Positions 47,054-59,863 of a stretch of DNA of 64,000 nt are shown here, in pieces; position 1 is the stretch's first letter, and each line of letters begins with the position of its first letter. The stretch comes from Medicago truncatula. Taxonomy: Eukaryota; Streptophyta; Magnoliopsida; Fabales; Fabaceae. Where the stretch lies: positions 56,460,091 to 56,524,090 of the forward strand of contig NC_053044.1 in the NCBI RefSeq assembly GCF_003473485.1. Direction: 5' to 3'. The notes under the pieces were generated by a model. That model made no database searches. It saw only the letters and a list, made by a program, of their open reading frames with translations, and was not told where the DNA came from. Position numbers and translations under genes: made by a program.

Positions 47054-48911
47054 TCAATTTACCCAACAACACTAGTAGTGGCAGCAGTAGTAGTTAATTA
47101 ATTCATTAAAATAGAGTGAGTAAGGGTTTTAGCGGCAGGAAAGCTATAGTGTTGAATTGAATTTGAGGGGAATAAATGAAAATAAAATCCTATTACGCGA
47201 TAAAATAAAATAAAAAAAATTGAATGAATATTTTCTCTCAATGGGAGCGATAAGTCATGCGATGTGAATGAGATTGTCCAAAGCTAACAGAAGATGATGA
47301 AGAAGAAGAAGAAGAAGAGGAGGAAGCGGTGGGTGTATTGTTGTATTTGTATGAGTTCGAATACACACGCCACCCCGCCTTTTGTTCCTCTCTCTTCTCT
47401 TTGGGCCTATTTATTTTTCTACCTTCTCTCCCTGGGTCTGGGCCTCCTTCTCCCTTTGAAATTCAAACCATCCATTAAAAAATTAAATAAAAAATCAAAT
47501 ATTTTTTTTATAGATGATGAGTCATGACGATCCTCTTCATTTTTCTCAGTTACTATAATTTTTAAAATATAAATACAAATGTGTCATTAAGTGAGTCAAA
47601 AAAAATTATATAACAACTATAGTAGTAGTAATAGAGCAAATAAATGATGAGAATCTTAACTCATGAAAGATATCTCTTTTTTCGTCGCTATAATTCTTAA
47701 AAATCACTTTCTGTTTAAATTTATCCATCTAGATAGAGATAAAAAAAAATATACACCCTTTTACCTGAATCTATCCATTGAAATGCGAGAAAATAATAAA
47801 AGTGACCATCCTCTCCTTTTTTTTATCACCAATGATATTGAACATCTCTAATAAGGAGTTTTTTTATTAAATAAAGACATCAACCTATTAAAGATCACAT
47901 TGGAAGGGAAAAAATGGCAATTAGTTCCACGACAACTATACAATGTTTTTTTTTCTCTTCACCAACTAACAGGTTCTATAATCAAAATAAGAAAAAGTTT
48001 GGATAAAAGTTGATCCCACTATCTCAAATTTACATGCCTTACTCTCTGCAATTTCTTTTTATTTATTTTTTAAATGCACATATTAAAGTGTGTATTAATG
48101 GCACCTATTTAAGGACTATTTTTGGTTTATTATTACTTGAGTCATTGATTATTAATTGATATTTTCATTAACAATTATAAATAAGTGATGTTTATATGTG
48201 ATCCATTTAATGTCTCTTTTTAGATTACTATCATTATAAGTGTCTTTAATTATCATACATTTTCATTTAACACATCATTTTCTCTCTATCTTTAAATTTT
48301 CATTAGTTCATTAATTTCTTTGTCAAGGTGTAGAATATATATTAGGTATCTAGATTTCCAAAACAATAGTACTAACAGAGAGAAATTAGAGAATATAAAA
48401 TGGAAATGATTTCAACTCATAAGTGATTTTGATTTTCCATGTTTATTTTATTCGATCAAAACATTTGTATTGTTAAGGGGTACATCTACGATCTCCTTCT
48501 CCCCAGTTGGATTCTGCTAGCAGCAGTTTCTAGTTTATGTTTAAAAAATATTTATTAGCCTGGTCCATGTATTGATCCGCCGGTTCACCAAACCTGAGTT
48601 TTGACTCAACCAATTCGACCAGCCCGGTCCCGGTCCGGTCTAGTTTTTTAAACAATGCATGGAACATCCACAATATGCAAGTATCCATACTCTGCTACTC
48701 TACTAGTCGTCAACTCACAAAGTTCAACTACATTTTACACAATATTATTAGAGGCAGTTAGATACATATGACACACGAAAACAAAACAAAAATATACTCG
48801 TTTCAAAAAGAAAAGAAACTTGAATACAAAACCCGGTTAGGTAATTATTCTGGTAATGTGATGCATATAGCATACTTATACTCGCTAAAATTCATACAAA
48901 CTCGTCACTCA
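47054..48911. other. E2F upstream region and intergenic DNA
   Basis: Includes the E2F promoter area with GAA-rich and CTT-rich runs (47290-47320). 48540-48660 has a repeat end rich in CCGGTCC. No gene recognised. Confidence 0.45.
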
Positions 48912-50504
48912 TCATGGAACTTCTTGGCTAGTTCCCTTTTTCCTTGAAAAAATACCTCCTATAAGTGGAATCAATGACTTCTTCTTCTTCTTCCTAAGAG
49001 AAGGGTGCCTTTCCAACTTCTCAACACCTTGAGGTAACATCACATGAGAAACAGACGGTGGATTCGCGAACGTCACATACCTTTTCTTTTGAAACTCCAT
49101 CATTAATTCTTCATCAAATCTTGAACTTTTCACTTCAAAGGTTGTTAAATTCTCAACAAACTTCACGTCTTCAGTTTCTGATGATTCCACTTGATGTTTT
49201 TCAGTTTCACGTTGCTTCAATTGTTCGAGCTCTTGCTTCGTGCGTTCGAGTTCTTCCTGAAGAGATGACATACAATGTGCCATCAACATGCTTTCTTCTT
49301 TAGCTTTCTCTAGATTTTCTCGTGTCTCCTCCAGCTCAGCTGTAACGTTTTCAACCCTTGAAGACTGATCAACCCCATTTTCATTTGCTCCATTGTGAAT
49401 CTATATATTAGAAGACATGGAGACGAACAACAATAAATTATTAATCATGTGTGGAAGTGTAAATTTTAAACCATAAACAAGTGATCATGAGGAAATTAGA
49501 CCGTCAGATAATCCTAATTAATCTCTAAGATGCCCAAAATGATTTTGGTGTGTGTAAATTAAGCTAACTCAGCCGATACTAATCTTATACCGTAATCTGA
49601 TGTTTTTACTTTTTACATACCTACGGGTCAATAATTAATTTTTCTGACCAAATGATTAATAATTTGAGTATATCTATCATTCGAGAATTTGAGTAGGAAA
49701 ATGCTTTATATAGCGAGAAGTGGGTTCACGAAGTTTCACAATACGTTGAAAACAATACTCCCTTTATTTTTGCTAGCACCATGTTGGCAAGTGGGGAGCT
49801 CTTTTTTTTTGTTATCAAGGCAATTTACATTCGTGAATCATTCGCTATATATTTTATTGGGAGATATATAGCAACACCCATTTGAGTATATCTATCACTC
49901 ATGTCGCATCATATTGTTAAACTGAGAAATGAGAAATGTTATCAACACACGTTCTAACATATACTTTTCAATAATGTGTGTTGCTAGCATTTCTCTTGTC
50001 ACACTATATTGAAAGCACAAATGAATTTACTTATATATAGTGCACAGACAAAAGTAAAAATTAAAAGCAGAATTTTTTTTTTCTTCACTTCCTTTATTCA
50101 ATTAGACGGTGAAGAAAGCAAAAGACACAAATACAAGCAAGCACATGACACACTCTGCAAATTGATGACAATCTGCACTTGTAGTTTGTACCCTGTTTCA
50201 AAAAAAAAACATAGGATAGGAGAATCTTATTGATGGATGGACCTTCAATTAAAATGTCCAAGAATTCCTTATTGGTGATTTAAATAATTCAAGTAATTAA
50301 CCATTTTGATATTCTAATAAAATTGAGTGATGTGATGGTGTATAGAACCTGGTGTTTGAGTTTGGTTGCAGTTGCATAGAGCTCTCCAGCTAAAACTTTA
50401 TCACCGAATAATGTAACAGCCTCTTTGACGGACCTGAATGGCGCCCTTGTGTCTATCTCTGTATTTCTGGTGAGCAGCATCACACCCTCTTTATTCTTAT
50501 TCAT
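48912..50504 (-). CDS. WEB-family coiled-coil protein (At1g75720-like), complete
   Basis: The WEB/PMI2-type family (DUF827) includes proteins of blue-light chloroplast movement; for this short member no function is known to me. Two exons: 50349-50504 and 48912-49400; 645 nt, 214 residues. The first exon carries the family N-terminus TRAPFRSVKEAVTLFGDKVL and AGELYATATKLKHQ. The second starts IHNGANENGVDQ and continues with a long coiled coil (ELEETRENLEKAKEE, EELERTKQELEQLKQRE). The C-terminus has YVTFANPPSVSHV, then KLERHPSLRKKKKKS and LIPLIGGIFSRKKG, a basic end shared with its Arabidopsis relatives. The intron (49401-50348) contains a 65 bp hairpin MITE. The frame is intact. Confidence 0.88.
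49931..49995. mobile_element. 65 bp hairpin MITE in the WEB intron
   Basis: GAGAAATGTTATCAACACAC is mirrored by GTGTGTTGCTAGCATTTCTC, with a short loop. Too small to encode anything. Confidence 0.6.
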
Positions 50505-50586
50505 CTTTGTGTTAGAAGATAGAGATAGAGAGAAGAATGAGATAATTAGGTTGGTTATAAGTAGTAGTTAGTAATGTGTAGTAGAA

Positions 50587-51063
50587 ATGGACAATATTAA
50601 AGGAGACAATTGGCATAATATATGGTATGAAGATTGGAAGCTTCGTTTCTTCGCGTCCACTTCACTAGAACAATTCTGTTATACTATCTCAGAAAGAGAG
50701 CCAAAGCGGTGGGTGGATATGCTATTGGTCTTGGATATTGTTCCTATGTTATGTTATGTTGGACCTAACCTAATTTGCCTAAACTTTGTTTTATATTTAA
50801 CAGAATTGAAGAGGACCCTTCACCCATACCCAACTTATACTATAGGACTTGTTGTCTTAGAGAAGCTAGCATTTCCAAAGAGAGAAGCTAACTCAATGTA
50901 TAGAATCTGTTATTCCTTTGCTCCCAAGATTGAATATACACCACTGCATGGTTGCCAAGTTATCAAGCAACCTATCCTACCTTTGTTCTTGATTAGTGAG
51001 ACTTTTATGGAAACCTTAATTTTAGTTTTTCGATATTCTTTTTCAGACTTTATCTATTTTTAA
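50587..51063 (+). CDS. Unsupported open frame of 158 codons
   Basis: Starts 82 bp upstream of the WEB start codon, on the opposite strand. The frame (MDNIKGDNWHNIWYEDWKLR at its start) is unusually long for this AT-rich DNA, but I recognise no domain. Hydrophobic patches (MLLVLDIVPMLCYV; PLFLISETFMETLILVF) could be membrane segments. It may overlap the WEB promoter only by chance. No introns or conserved motif support it. Confidence 0.15.
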   Translation: MDNIKGDNWHNIWYEDWKLRFFASTSLEQFCYTISEREPKRWVDMLLVLDIVPMLCYVGPNLICLNFVLYLTELKRTLHPYPTYTIGLVVLEKLAFPKREANSMYRICYSFAPKIEYTPLHGCQVIKQPILPLFLISETFMETLILVFRYSFSDFIYF

Positions 51064-51229
51064 CGTGAAATTTGAGAGTTTTTTGATATAGCTAGCTAGA
51101 TACGAGGGCTGTTTTTTTTTTTTTTTTTTTTTTTTTCTTCAATGGAGCACAAATACAATTTTATATTACTGATTAAATTTGTTCTACATAACACAAGAAC
51201 ACTTGAATGAGATGGTAAGGGACAACTTA

Positions 51230-51905
51230 GCTAGAGATCACGAGTGAATTTTGTCATTTATTGCAGTCCTACCTGACTCGATAAATTAATCCACACGTAG
51301 AGATATTGATAAGACACATAGAGTTAATGGTATTTCATAACTAATCGATTGAGCAGCATCTCGTAGACCACCCAAAAAGGAATATTTATTATTTGACCCA
51401 TATCCTGACATAAGAAGTCCAATGGGAGCAATACTCAAAATAGCAATCCATAAAAAACACCGATATTGAAATCAGATAAAACAAAGTTATAGCCAAAGGG
51501 AATTACTGAATAACTTATTAGAATTGATATTACTGATATGGATGGTCCGATACTGAATAAACGAATATCTCCCCTAGATGGAATAAGATTCTCTTTGAAT
51601 AGTAGTTTTGTTCCGTCTGCTAGAGCTTGAAGAATTCCAAAAGGACCGGCGTATTCGGGTCCAATACGATGTTGTATCCCTGCAAATATTTCTCTTTCTA
51701 ACCATACAATTGCTAGTACAATTATTGTGATTCCCAATACAAAATACAATTGCTAGTACACTTATTGTGATTCCCAATACAAGAATCAAAATAGGTACAA
51801 GTATCCATAGAATTCCATAGACCTCTTTGAAAGATTCCATTCCGGAAAAAGAATTTATATCTTGGACTTCCGTTGTATCAATTATCATTTCAACGATCAA
51901 CTTCT
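51230..51905 (-). pseudogene. ndhA: Plastid-derived insertion (NUPT) with ndhA exon 1
   Basis: The minus strand encodes the first half of the chloroplast NADH dehydrogenase-like subunit Ndh[108 protein letters not shown]. Directly after (51306 downward) comes GTGTGGATT, matching the GUGYG start of a group II intron, so plastid intron sequence is included. A block around TTGCTAGTACAATTATTGTG is duplicated in tandem near 51710-51775, which breaks the frame, and further changes are present. It has no bacterial-type expression context here and is a nuclear copy of organelle DNA. Confidence 0.92.
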
Positions 51906-52394
51906 CCTATAATGATCTACACACAAATATATCCGATTTACACCAAAAATTTGTTATACATAAAGCGACATGAAGGTCCCTAAAAAAAAATTTGCTAATG
52001 AAATTTTTGTGGCGTATCTAAACTCCATTAGATTAATGCCTTGCGTGATTAGTTCCATATGAGAATGATATTGATAGCATATTTAAAAGCTAAGCAGAGT
52101 ATCCATGTTTAACGCATCACAATTTATTTAAAGAAGGGAAAAAACTAATTTGTACCCTTGAGACATAAGTTAAGAAATTAATTAATTGTAAAAGTTTTTT
52201 CTTAAAAATTGTGTATTTAATGTATTAAAAGTTTCAAAAGTCATCTTTTCAATATAAAACTTGTTTTTTAATTCCATTTTTAGCATGACAATTAAAAAAA
52301 TGCCTTTCAGTCAGCAGCTTAGTTTTTCCCATTATTCTTTTTGCATAAATAGTTTCATAAATTGTAACAAAAAAAATAAAAAATAGTTTCATGA

Positions 52395-52404
52395 ATATTT
52401 TCAC
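52395..52404. repeat. Left target-site duplication of the 52405-54144 element
   Basis: ATATTTTCAC, repeated exactly at 54145-54154. Confidence 0.9.
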
Positions 52405-54144
52405 GACTAATACCTCAAATTCGTCTTTAAATTTTGAAAAATTGGCCAATTTCGTCCCTGAATTTTGCGAAATATCAAATTAATCCCTGAATTTATAAAA
52501 TGTCAATCAAATCAGTCCCTCCGTTAAGTTGGTCTGTTAACGGAGGTGACGTGTAACGTTAACCTCTGACAAAGTTTACCACGTCAGATGCCACGCAAGC
52601 AGGGACCAAACTGATTGATTTACACAAAATTTCCAATGACCAAATTGATGGATTTACACAAAATTTCCAAGGACCAAATTGATGGATTTTCAGAAAATTG
52701 GCAACGGCTCTTTCCCTTCTTTGTGAGTAACGGCTCTTTCTCCACTTCCTCATTAAGGGCTATTTATTTTCCAAATATATAAATTTGGAATCCTAATGTT
52801 ATAATTCCTTACATAGAGTTCAAAATCCCCAAAATTTCTTCCATGAATTGATGTAAAATTTCTTCCCCAATTCAAAAAACTTAGAACCCTAATTTTTTTG
52901 ATTAAATTCGAAATTCATAAATCAAGTGGTCTGTCTTGTAGATTCAGTGTTTAGAATTGATGGGTGGTGCGCGAATGGGTCCTTGAATTATATTCATATC
53001 CATCATTTCGATCCTCAAATTAGTGAAAATACCATCAAATTGGTCCTTGAATTATCATAACAGATATCAATGTGATCCTTTGTGCATACATTTGCTGAAC
53101 AAAGTAAAATGTAAAAGACAAATACTTTGATTATAAAAAGACAAACATTTGCATTATATCATAAGTCAATATTCGATGTTAATAAGTCATTACATAGCCA
53201 AAAAAAACAACATTACATAGCCAAAAAGACAACAGTACATAGCCAAAAAAGCATTAATTAAACTAGTCCAAAAGCATAATTAAAACATGCATCACTGTTT
53301 TGGAAATCCTGGAGTTGGGATAAACTCCATGTATTGGGGTTGAGTAGAAGTGGATGACCCGTAATTTGGATTTGGAACTCTAACAACATCCTCTTGTTGC
53401 ACCTCAGTAGCAACATTCTCAACAACAGTTTTCACACTTGCCACATTACTTTGTACTTGCTCTTCAGACTCAGTGTCAATCCAATTCTTTGGTCTCCTAG
53501 CCACACCTTGCTTTGCACAACTTCTTGATTATATGTCCCATCCAATTCTCAATGTGGAAGATGTGGATTGACATTCGCGCACCACCCATCAATTCTAAAC
53601 ACTAAATCTACAAGGCAGACCACTTGATTTATGAATTTCGAATTTAATCAAAAAAATTAGGGTTCTAAGTTTTTTGAATTGGGGAAGAAATTTTACATCA
53701 ATTCATGGAAGAAATTTTGGGGATTTTGAACTCTATGTAAGGAATTATAACATTAGGGTTCCAAATTTATATTTTTGGGGAAGAAATAGCCCTTAATGAG
53801 GAAGTGAAGAAAAAGCCGTTACTCACAAAGAAGGGAAAGAGTCGTTGCCAATTTTCTGAAAATCCATCAATTTGGTCCTTGGAAATTTTGTGTAAATCCA
53901 TCAATTTCGTCCTTCGAAATTTTGTGTGAATCAATCAGTTTGGTCACTGCTTGCGTGACATCTGACGTGGTAAGCTTTGTCAGAGGTTAACGTGACACGT
54001 CACCTCCGTTAACAGACCAACTTAACGGAGGGACTCATTTGATTGACATTTTGTAAATTCAGGGACTAATTTGATATTTCGCAAAATTCAGGGACGAAAT
54101 TGGCCGATTTTTCAAAATTCAAGGACGAATTTGAGGTATTAGTC
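52405..54144. mobile_element. Mutator-like element, 1.74 kb, about 570 bp inverted arms
   Basis: Starts GACTAATACCTCAAATTCGT and ends with its inverse. The arms run from 52405 to about 52977 and from about 53572 to 54144, close to identical. Both carry CTCCGTTAAGTTGGTCTGTT and the inner end GGTGGTGCGCGAATG. It is flanked by a perfect 10 bp duplication. The 0.6 kb core has three tandem ACATAGCCAAAAA units (53193-53250) and a minus-strand frame (53292-53504; MARRPKNWIDTESEEQVQSN at its start) that seems to continue upstream (IENWMGHIIKKLCKARCG) out of frame. This is probably a captured or leftover protein 3' end. No transposase is recognised. Confidence 0.88.
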
Positions 54145-54154
54145 ATATTTTCAC

Positions 54155-54907
54155 ACACAAAATCACAATCAATAGTTTCATAAATTGAATCCTTCGGGCT
54201 GACCTTTCTGCGCCCTTGCTATCCAACAGTTGTAGTTCTTAGAGGAACATTGAAGTTATTCTGCAAGAGCAATAAGACTGTTCGAAATGAGGAAAGAGAC
54301 TCACCAACTAATAATAAATCCATCAAAGTACGTTCAATTCACAACTACTTTGTACTACAGTATTTTGAATTTAGTATTTCGTTACTCGGAATTAATTTTA
54401 TTTAAAATCTTAAAGGTTAAATTAAAGTATTGAGCTGCATAATTCAGACTAAATTTATTAATTACAAATTTAATTTTAGGAGAAAAATTATGAAACATAA
54501 ATTGCATTTTTAACCAGCACCAAACAAACCACGTTGCAAGTGTACTGCCTCTAAACCTTGGCAATCAGCAGACAACATGTGTGTTTCCATAAAGTCTATA
54601 AACAATAACAGTAATATAGTGTACTGCGTTCTTTGGCAACCTGCTTGTCCCTTTCTTTTGTTTGGTAATTGTATTCCTCTGGATTGTTATACATTACACT
54701 CCACAAGTAAACAAAATCGGAGTATCTACGAGTCCAAAACAAGTATTAACTTGGAAAGGTACAGAAAAATTATCAGTAAGCTAGTTGTCTTTTTCTTTTA
54801 ATTTAATATTTTGGAAGTTTTCAGATTTATCCACCAGCATTTATTTTTCCTCTATGAAATATCTTTCCATGCCTTTCCAAACAGAAACTGAACTTACGCG
54901 TTCAATT
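54155..54907. other. Downstream flank of the 670-residue gene
   Basis: AT-rich; probably includes that gene's 3' UTR up to about 54700. No other coding sequence seen. Confidence 0.4.
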
Positions 54908-57900
54908 TCAGATACGCTCATCACACAACAATTGCAACGACGAGGCACAGCTACCATGGAACCTACCTCTACTTTCTTCTACCCCATTCATCCTAGATAG
55001 TGGAATTGATGAGGCGGGTGTAAAGGGTTGTTGCTCAGAGGTTGAAGTTATCTTGGAACCAAGTGATTCTAGCGATGCAAGGGAATGGTGAGGAAGCATG
55101 ACTTGGGCACCCGGATTCACTGCACAAGTTTCATGTCTTCCACTTCGCCAATTAGGATATTGGACCCTCGTAACATTGTTATTTACACCAGACCCGCCTT
55201 GTGCTACTAGTTGCGCCGCCCAAAAGTTTTGGTACTGCTGTTTATATGAAATTGCCGAACTATAATTAGTTCCACACAATGGTGTACCATAATAATGAGG
55301 TTGCTGCAACCGAACCTGCATTCAATTAAAGCATGAGGGAACAAAGTTACAAAACTCATTATCATTACAGTAACAAATTAGGAGCTACAATAGTTATTTA
55401 TATGAACTGCACATTGTCCCTTTTTCTTGGTGGGGCAGGTTATTCTAAACAATAAACTTTACCTGCCACATTCATGTTTGAACAATAATATAAATCACTA
55501 TAAGCTGTCTTTGTAAAAGATGGCACCTAAAATTTGTAGTTCATTAATATAACATCATAGGAGTCTATAGTGAGAAAGATTTAAACCTGTGGTCCTGCAG
55601 CAGGAAGCTGATCAATGTAAGAAGTTGAGGTATACTGATTTGGTGGAGTTGTTGGTATTGGCATGAGCCCATGCTGCTGTTGTATAGACCGAAAATAAGG
55701 CACTTGAGATTTTGAGAACTGTTCTAACCTCCTAATTCCACCTTTGGTAAAACAGTCTTCAACCTTTAACCCGTTACCTCCAGCCGACAAGGACAAGGAC
55801 AAGAAGTTGAAATTCTACAGAATATGAAATATAATCATCAGATCATGAGGAAGAGGGAACAAGGGGGGACATCATTACCAAAAGCATTCATAAGCTTACT
55901 TGCTTTAGAGGATCACATTTTGCAGGCATCGGAGGATCCTTAGAGAGAGATATGTCAAGATAATGGCACTGCTGCTGAAGAATACCATTTTTAGTTTCAG
56001 GAAAAATGTCCAAACTAGCAGAATGAACTGTTCCAACATCAAAACTATTTCCATTTCTCGTCCCATTTGAGTTTTGTGCTTTGATTAGAACTCCACACTT
56101 TGATCCTTGGTGTACTCTGGGTTGGTGACATTCATAACGCTCGGGTTCTTTGGCACCATGTTTTTTTGGAACTTCTAAACTCCGGATGAGCTGACTAATG
56201 TGAACATGAGCTGCACAACTCTTCCATGACTTTTTATGAACAACAGGTTCGGAAATCTGCATCGTCATTAAACATTTATTATTGGAAACAACTAATAGGC
56301 ATTTGAGTGGAGAGCATCAACTATGATGAAAAACTTCTTAATCATGCAAAACAACAATACTAAGCATGAATTTTTAGTTTCTTACCTTTCCACCTGAAGA
56401 ACAACTTTCCATCAAATCGTGTTTGGAGTTGCAAATAGCAGCATTCAGCCAATGTGGAGCTTTAGCGGCAGCAGAAGACCTTAAGAAAAAAAATCCATCG
56501 AATTTGGATGAGCAGAAATGAAGGGGGTGGAGGAAATTAGGCTACATAACAAGGTCAAAATGAAGTTGAGTAAAAGAAATTTACTGCAAACAAGAAGCAT
56601 TAGTTGCATACGTCGAGCCTGGCAATAATGTTAGACCTTCTGTTAAAACAACCAAAGATGTCTAGGTATTAACCAAATGATAAAATGCTTTAGTCATCAC
56701 CCAAGTAAGAAAAATCACTGCTTGTAACAACCAACGAGCAAAATTCTGTCCTCACATACCGTTTTCTCTTTGGTACTTGATTATATGTTGTTCTTGCTTA
56801 CAACCAATGCCTCCGACCTGAAACGCAAGTTGATAAATAAGACACCAGTCATACTAGCGCTAGCTTGTAAAAACAAGAGTTCTAAACAACTACCGTCTCA
56901 TACTCCACTTCTACTTTTCCCCCAATATGTGAAAATTGCGATTCTGTGGACACATTTAATCTGCAATATGATGACAAAACACAATAAATAAATATGAAAA
57001 AGAATTTGAAAATAGAGATTTCACACAATGCAACTTAAAAACTACACACCCCATTTCAATAGACAATTCAGAGTCATGCACTTCAACTTTGCAACCATTT
57101 TCACTCTTAACCATCATAGGCACACCCTGCAGATTTACTTTTGGAGCAGTGATTTGAGTTGCCACCAAATTATCTGCACTCCCAGTTAAATCATTGTCAT
57201 CAACATCAATGGTTTCACTTGAACTAATTTTTGCTGCTCCCATAGACGAACTTTCAGGAATAAGATTAGTATCTTCAACAGCTTCTGAGGCTAAAACACA
57301 TGACAAATAAAAAAAATTAATCAGAAATTCATAAAACAGTAATTATTATTATTAATTAAATAACTAATGAAAGCAATGTGATAGAGAGAATAAATAACCT
57401 TGAAAAGTAGCATTAGTACTCTCCTCTTGAGAAACCGAATTCTTCAGTAACGATTCACGGTATACTTCATTGTCAGCATTAGTACCACAACTGGTAGGAA
57501 ACATTCCAGCCAAAGCATAGAGTGTCTCTGCAACCTCTTGCTCATCTTTTGTTATGGGCCCCGGTACAACTTGTTTCTACAAAAGCAAAATTACATGAAA
57601 TTAAAAAAAGTAATAAAAAGGAAAATAAAGGATAAAGTTTTAAATCATACTAATAAAGAGGTTTAGTAATACTCACTTTGGATTTCTTTATGCTATCTTT
57701 TTTAGGAGATTCTGCTCTTTGGAACTTATGGTTCAACTTTTCTGAATCAGTTAAAACGGATTCGCGACCCCGTTTCTTCATTGCTGAAATTATCAATTAA
57801 AAAATAAATAAAAATCGCACCTTTTTTTCATAACTTCAAAAAAAAAAACATAAAAAGAGAGTTCAGTCTGAAAAATGGTACCTGAACGTATTTTACGGGG

Positions 57901-58250
57901 AACAGAGGAATGATCAACGGCATTGCATTCATTGAAAACCTACAAAATATTTTTGAAGGTGAAGAAGAAAGAAAGTGAAAATATTTTTGGTAGAAAAGAA
58001 AGAACGAACCTTTTTGGGATTTGATTTATGAGAATCGGAGAGATTGCAACCCATTGATAATGCTTCAGCAACAGCACTTAAGCTTCTCACCTTCTCTTTC
58101 TTTGATTTTTTCAAACCTATGATGATATTTATCAGAAAAGAGAAGAATATTTATGAGAAGAAAGCGACAAGGGAAAGAGGGTTAGAATAAAATACCAGAT
58201 TGTTGTTGTTTTGTGTCACCACCACGCTTCTTCATCACAGTTTTATCCAT
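54908..58250 (-). CDS. Uncharacterised plant protein, 670 residues, 13 exons, complete
   Basis: I do not recognise a named domain. Minus-strand exons: 58196-58250, 58010-58116, 57882-57939, 57677-57783, 57399-57576, 57050-57290, 56894-56960, 56760-56817, 56585-56639, 56386-56479, 55900-56256, 55587-55814, 54908-55315. Sum 2013 nt with consistent phases, so the model is robust. The N-terminus is basic (MDKTVMKKRGGDTKQQQS; LKKSKKEKVRSLSAVAEAL; AMKKRGRESVLTDSEK), suggesting nuclear location. Conserved-looking parts are QEVAETLYALAGMFPTSC, AAAKAPHWLNAAICNSKHDL, and KSWKSCAAHVHISQLIRSLE. The C-terminal third is Gln/Ser/Pro-rich (YFRSIQQQHGLMPIPTTPP; QNFWAAQLVAQGGSG). By position it may correspond to Arabidopsis AT1G75730, annotated as a hypothetical protein as I recall. 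Function unknown. Confidence 0.85.
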
Positions 58251-59419
58251 TTGATAATAATAACCTTCTTCGTCTCATCCATTCCAATTCCACAGTTTTG
58301 TATTTTTTTGTTCTCTTTCTCGATTGATGATATTTATCTATTTATGATTAAGAGGAGAAATGAAAAGTTAAGGTTCTGAGTTCTGACTGAAAAACAGCAA
58401 TGAGAATGAGACTATGTAATGTATGCGGTGTTTATGTTAAAGAAGAAAACAAAAAGGAAAAGGAAAAGGAAAAGATAAAAGAGAAGAGAAGAAAGCAATG
58501 TTGTGCCTTGCGTTCAGAGAATCAGGTTCTTTTGTGAAAATAAAGTAGCAGTGGTAGTAGATACGAATACGATAGTAACAGACTCTGAGTTAGAAAGAGA
58601 AAGAGAAAAAGAGAGTTAAATGTTAAACACACTCACTCACGTGAAAAGAAAGATAAAGAAAAAAAGGAAGCATCCTCTCATTTGTCTTTTGTCCGTGAGG
58701 TTCTATTACTTATTTATCTCTCATAATTTAATCCATAATAATAATTTACATTGTTTTCTTTATGATGAGTAATTAAAAGGGAATTGTAGAATGATAAAAT
58801 GAGTTTTTAATCTTTAACTACGATGCAAATATGATCTTCTACTTCTCCTAATATCTCAAAATGCTCAAAAAGTACGTCCAATCCAATCCTTATGGGAAAA
58901 ACAAGAAAAAGCATGATCAGATTAACTCACTCGTGGGTGCTTTAAATTGAATGCAACCCGAAACGACCAGTACCCCACACACACTCTCCTCTCCTTATGG
59001 GTTCTATTATACTACAGCATTATCAATTTAGTTTTTAAACTATCCATTTTTTATTAATTTGATCTTTAAATTATTAAATATCAAATTGATAGATAAGAGT
59101 AAAGTTTAAAGAAATTTTAGTTCATTTTAATAATTTAGAAATAAAATTGCTTTTTCAAGTAGTTGATCTTGAAAGAAAAAAGAAACATATTCAATTTAAA
59201 TAATTTTAATAAAAGATTAAGTAAAATTACTTAAATATTTTTTTTAATAACATCCCTCTTAAATATCCAATTACACCCCAAAATCATTAAAATTATCTTT
59301 AAATTAATCAACTAAAAATAGTAAGAAAAGAGAAAATTAATATTAAAAACAACATTTTTTTCAAGTTTCAAAAAGTAACATTCACAATTTTCAAGAAAAA
59401 GTTATTTTTATAATTCTTT
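58251..59419. other. Upstream region of the 670-residue gene and AT-rich spacer
   Basis: Leader and promoter region with purine-rich runs (AAGGAAAAGGAAAAGG at about 58455). No further gene. Confidence 0.4.
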
Positions 59420-59863
59420 AACCAGTGTCCCGGGTGCAGTGTGAGAAATTTCAACTTCTCTTGTAAACTTTCTTTCTCCATTCGAGGAGGGGTGTGGTTT
59501 TTACATATCAAGTTTTTACTTTTGTGTTTTTGTGATTTCGTCGTCTAATTGTGACGTTGTGTTGTTAGTCATCTTGTGCGGCGTTTGATTTCACGTCTTG
59601 TCGCCGTATTCATTTAGTTCCTATTGAAAGATCAGCATGAGTCAATTACAAGTTCAATCAATGATTTGGGCGTCAACGTTACATATCCGGAAGCATGTGA
59701 ATTCCAGTGACTTAGATTTTAGCATATTATTTGTAGCATTTTGTCGTTGTATGTTATTAACTTGGTGTTGTGAGTTTGTTTAGCAATGTTTGTATTTGAT
59801 ATAATGCACTCTATCAATTTAAATGAATAAATGTTTTGTTTTTGTAGAAAGAAAAAAAAAAAA
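59420..59863 (+). mobile_element. Possible LINE or other retroposed 3' end with poly(A)
   Basis: A GC-richer block (CCAGTGTCCCGGGTGCAGTG to GATTTGGGCGTCAACG) stands out from its AT-rich surroundings. It ends in TGCACTCTATCAATTT, TGAATAAATG and an A-run at about 59849-59863. That is the look of a reverse-transcribed 3' end. No coding part and no target duplication were confirmed. Confidence 0.35.
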
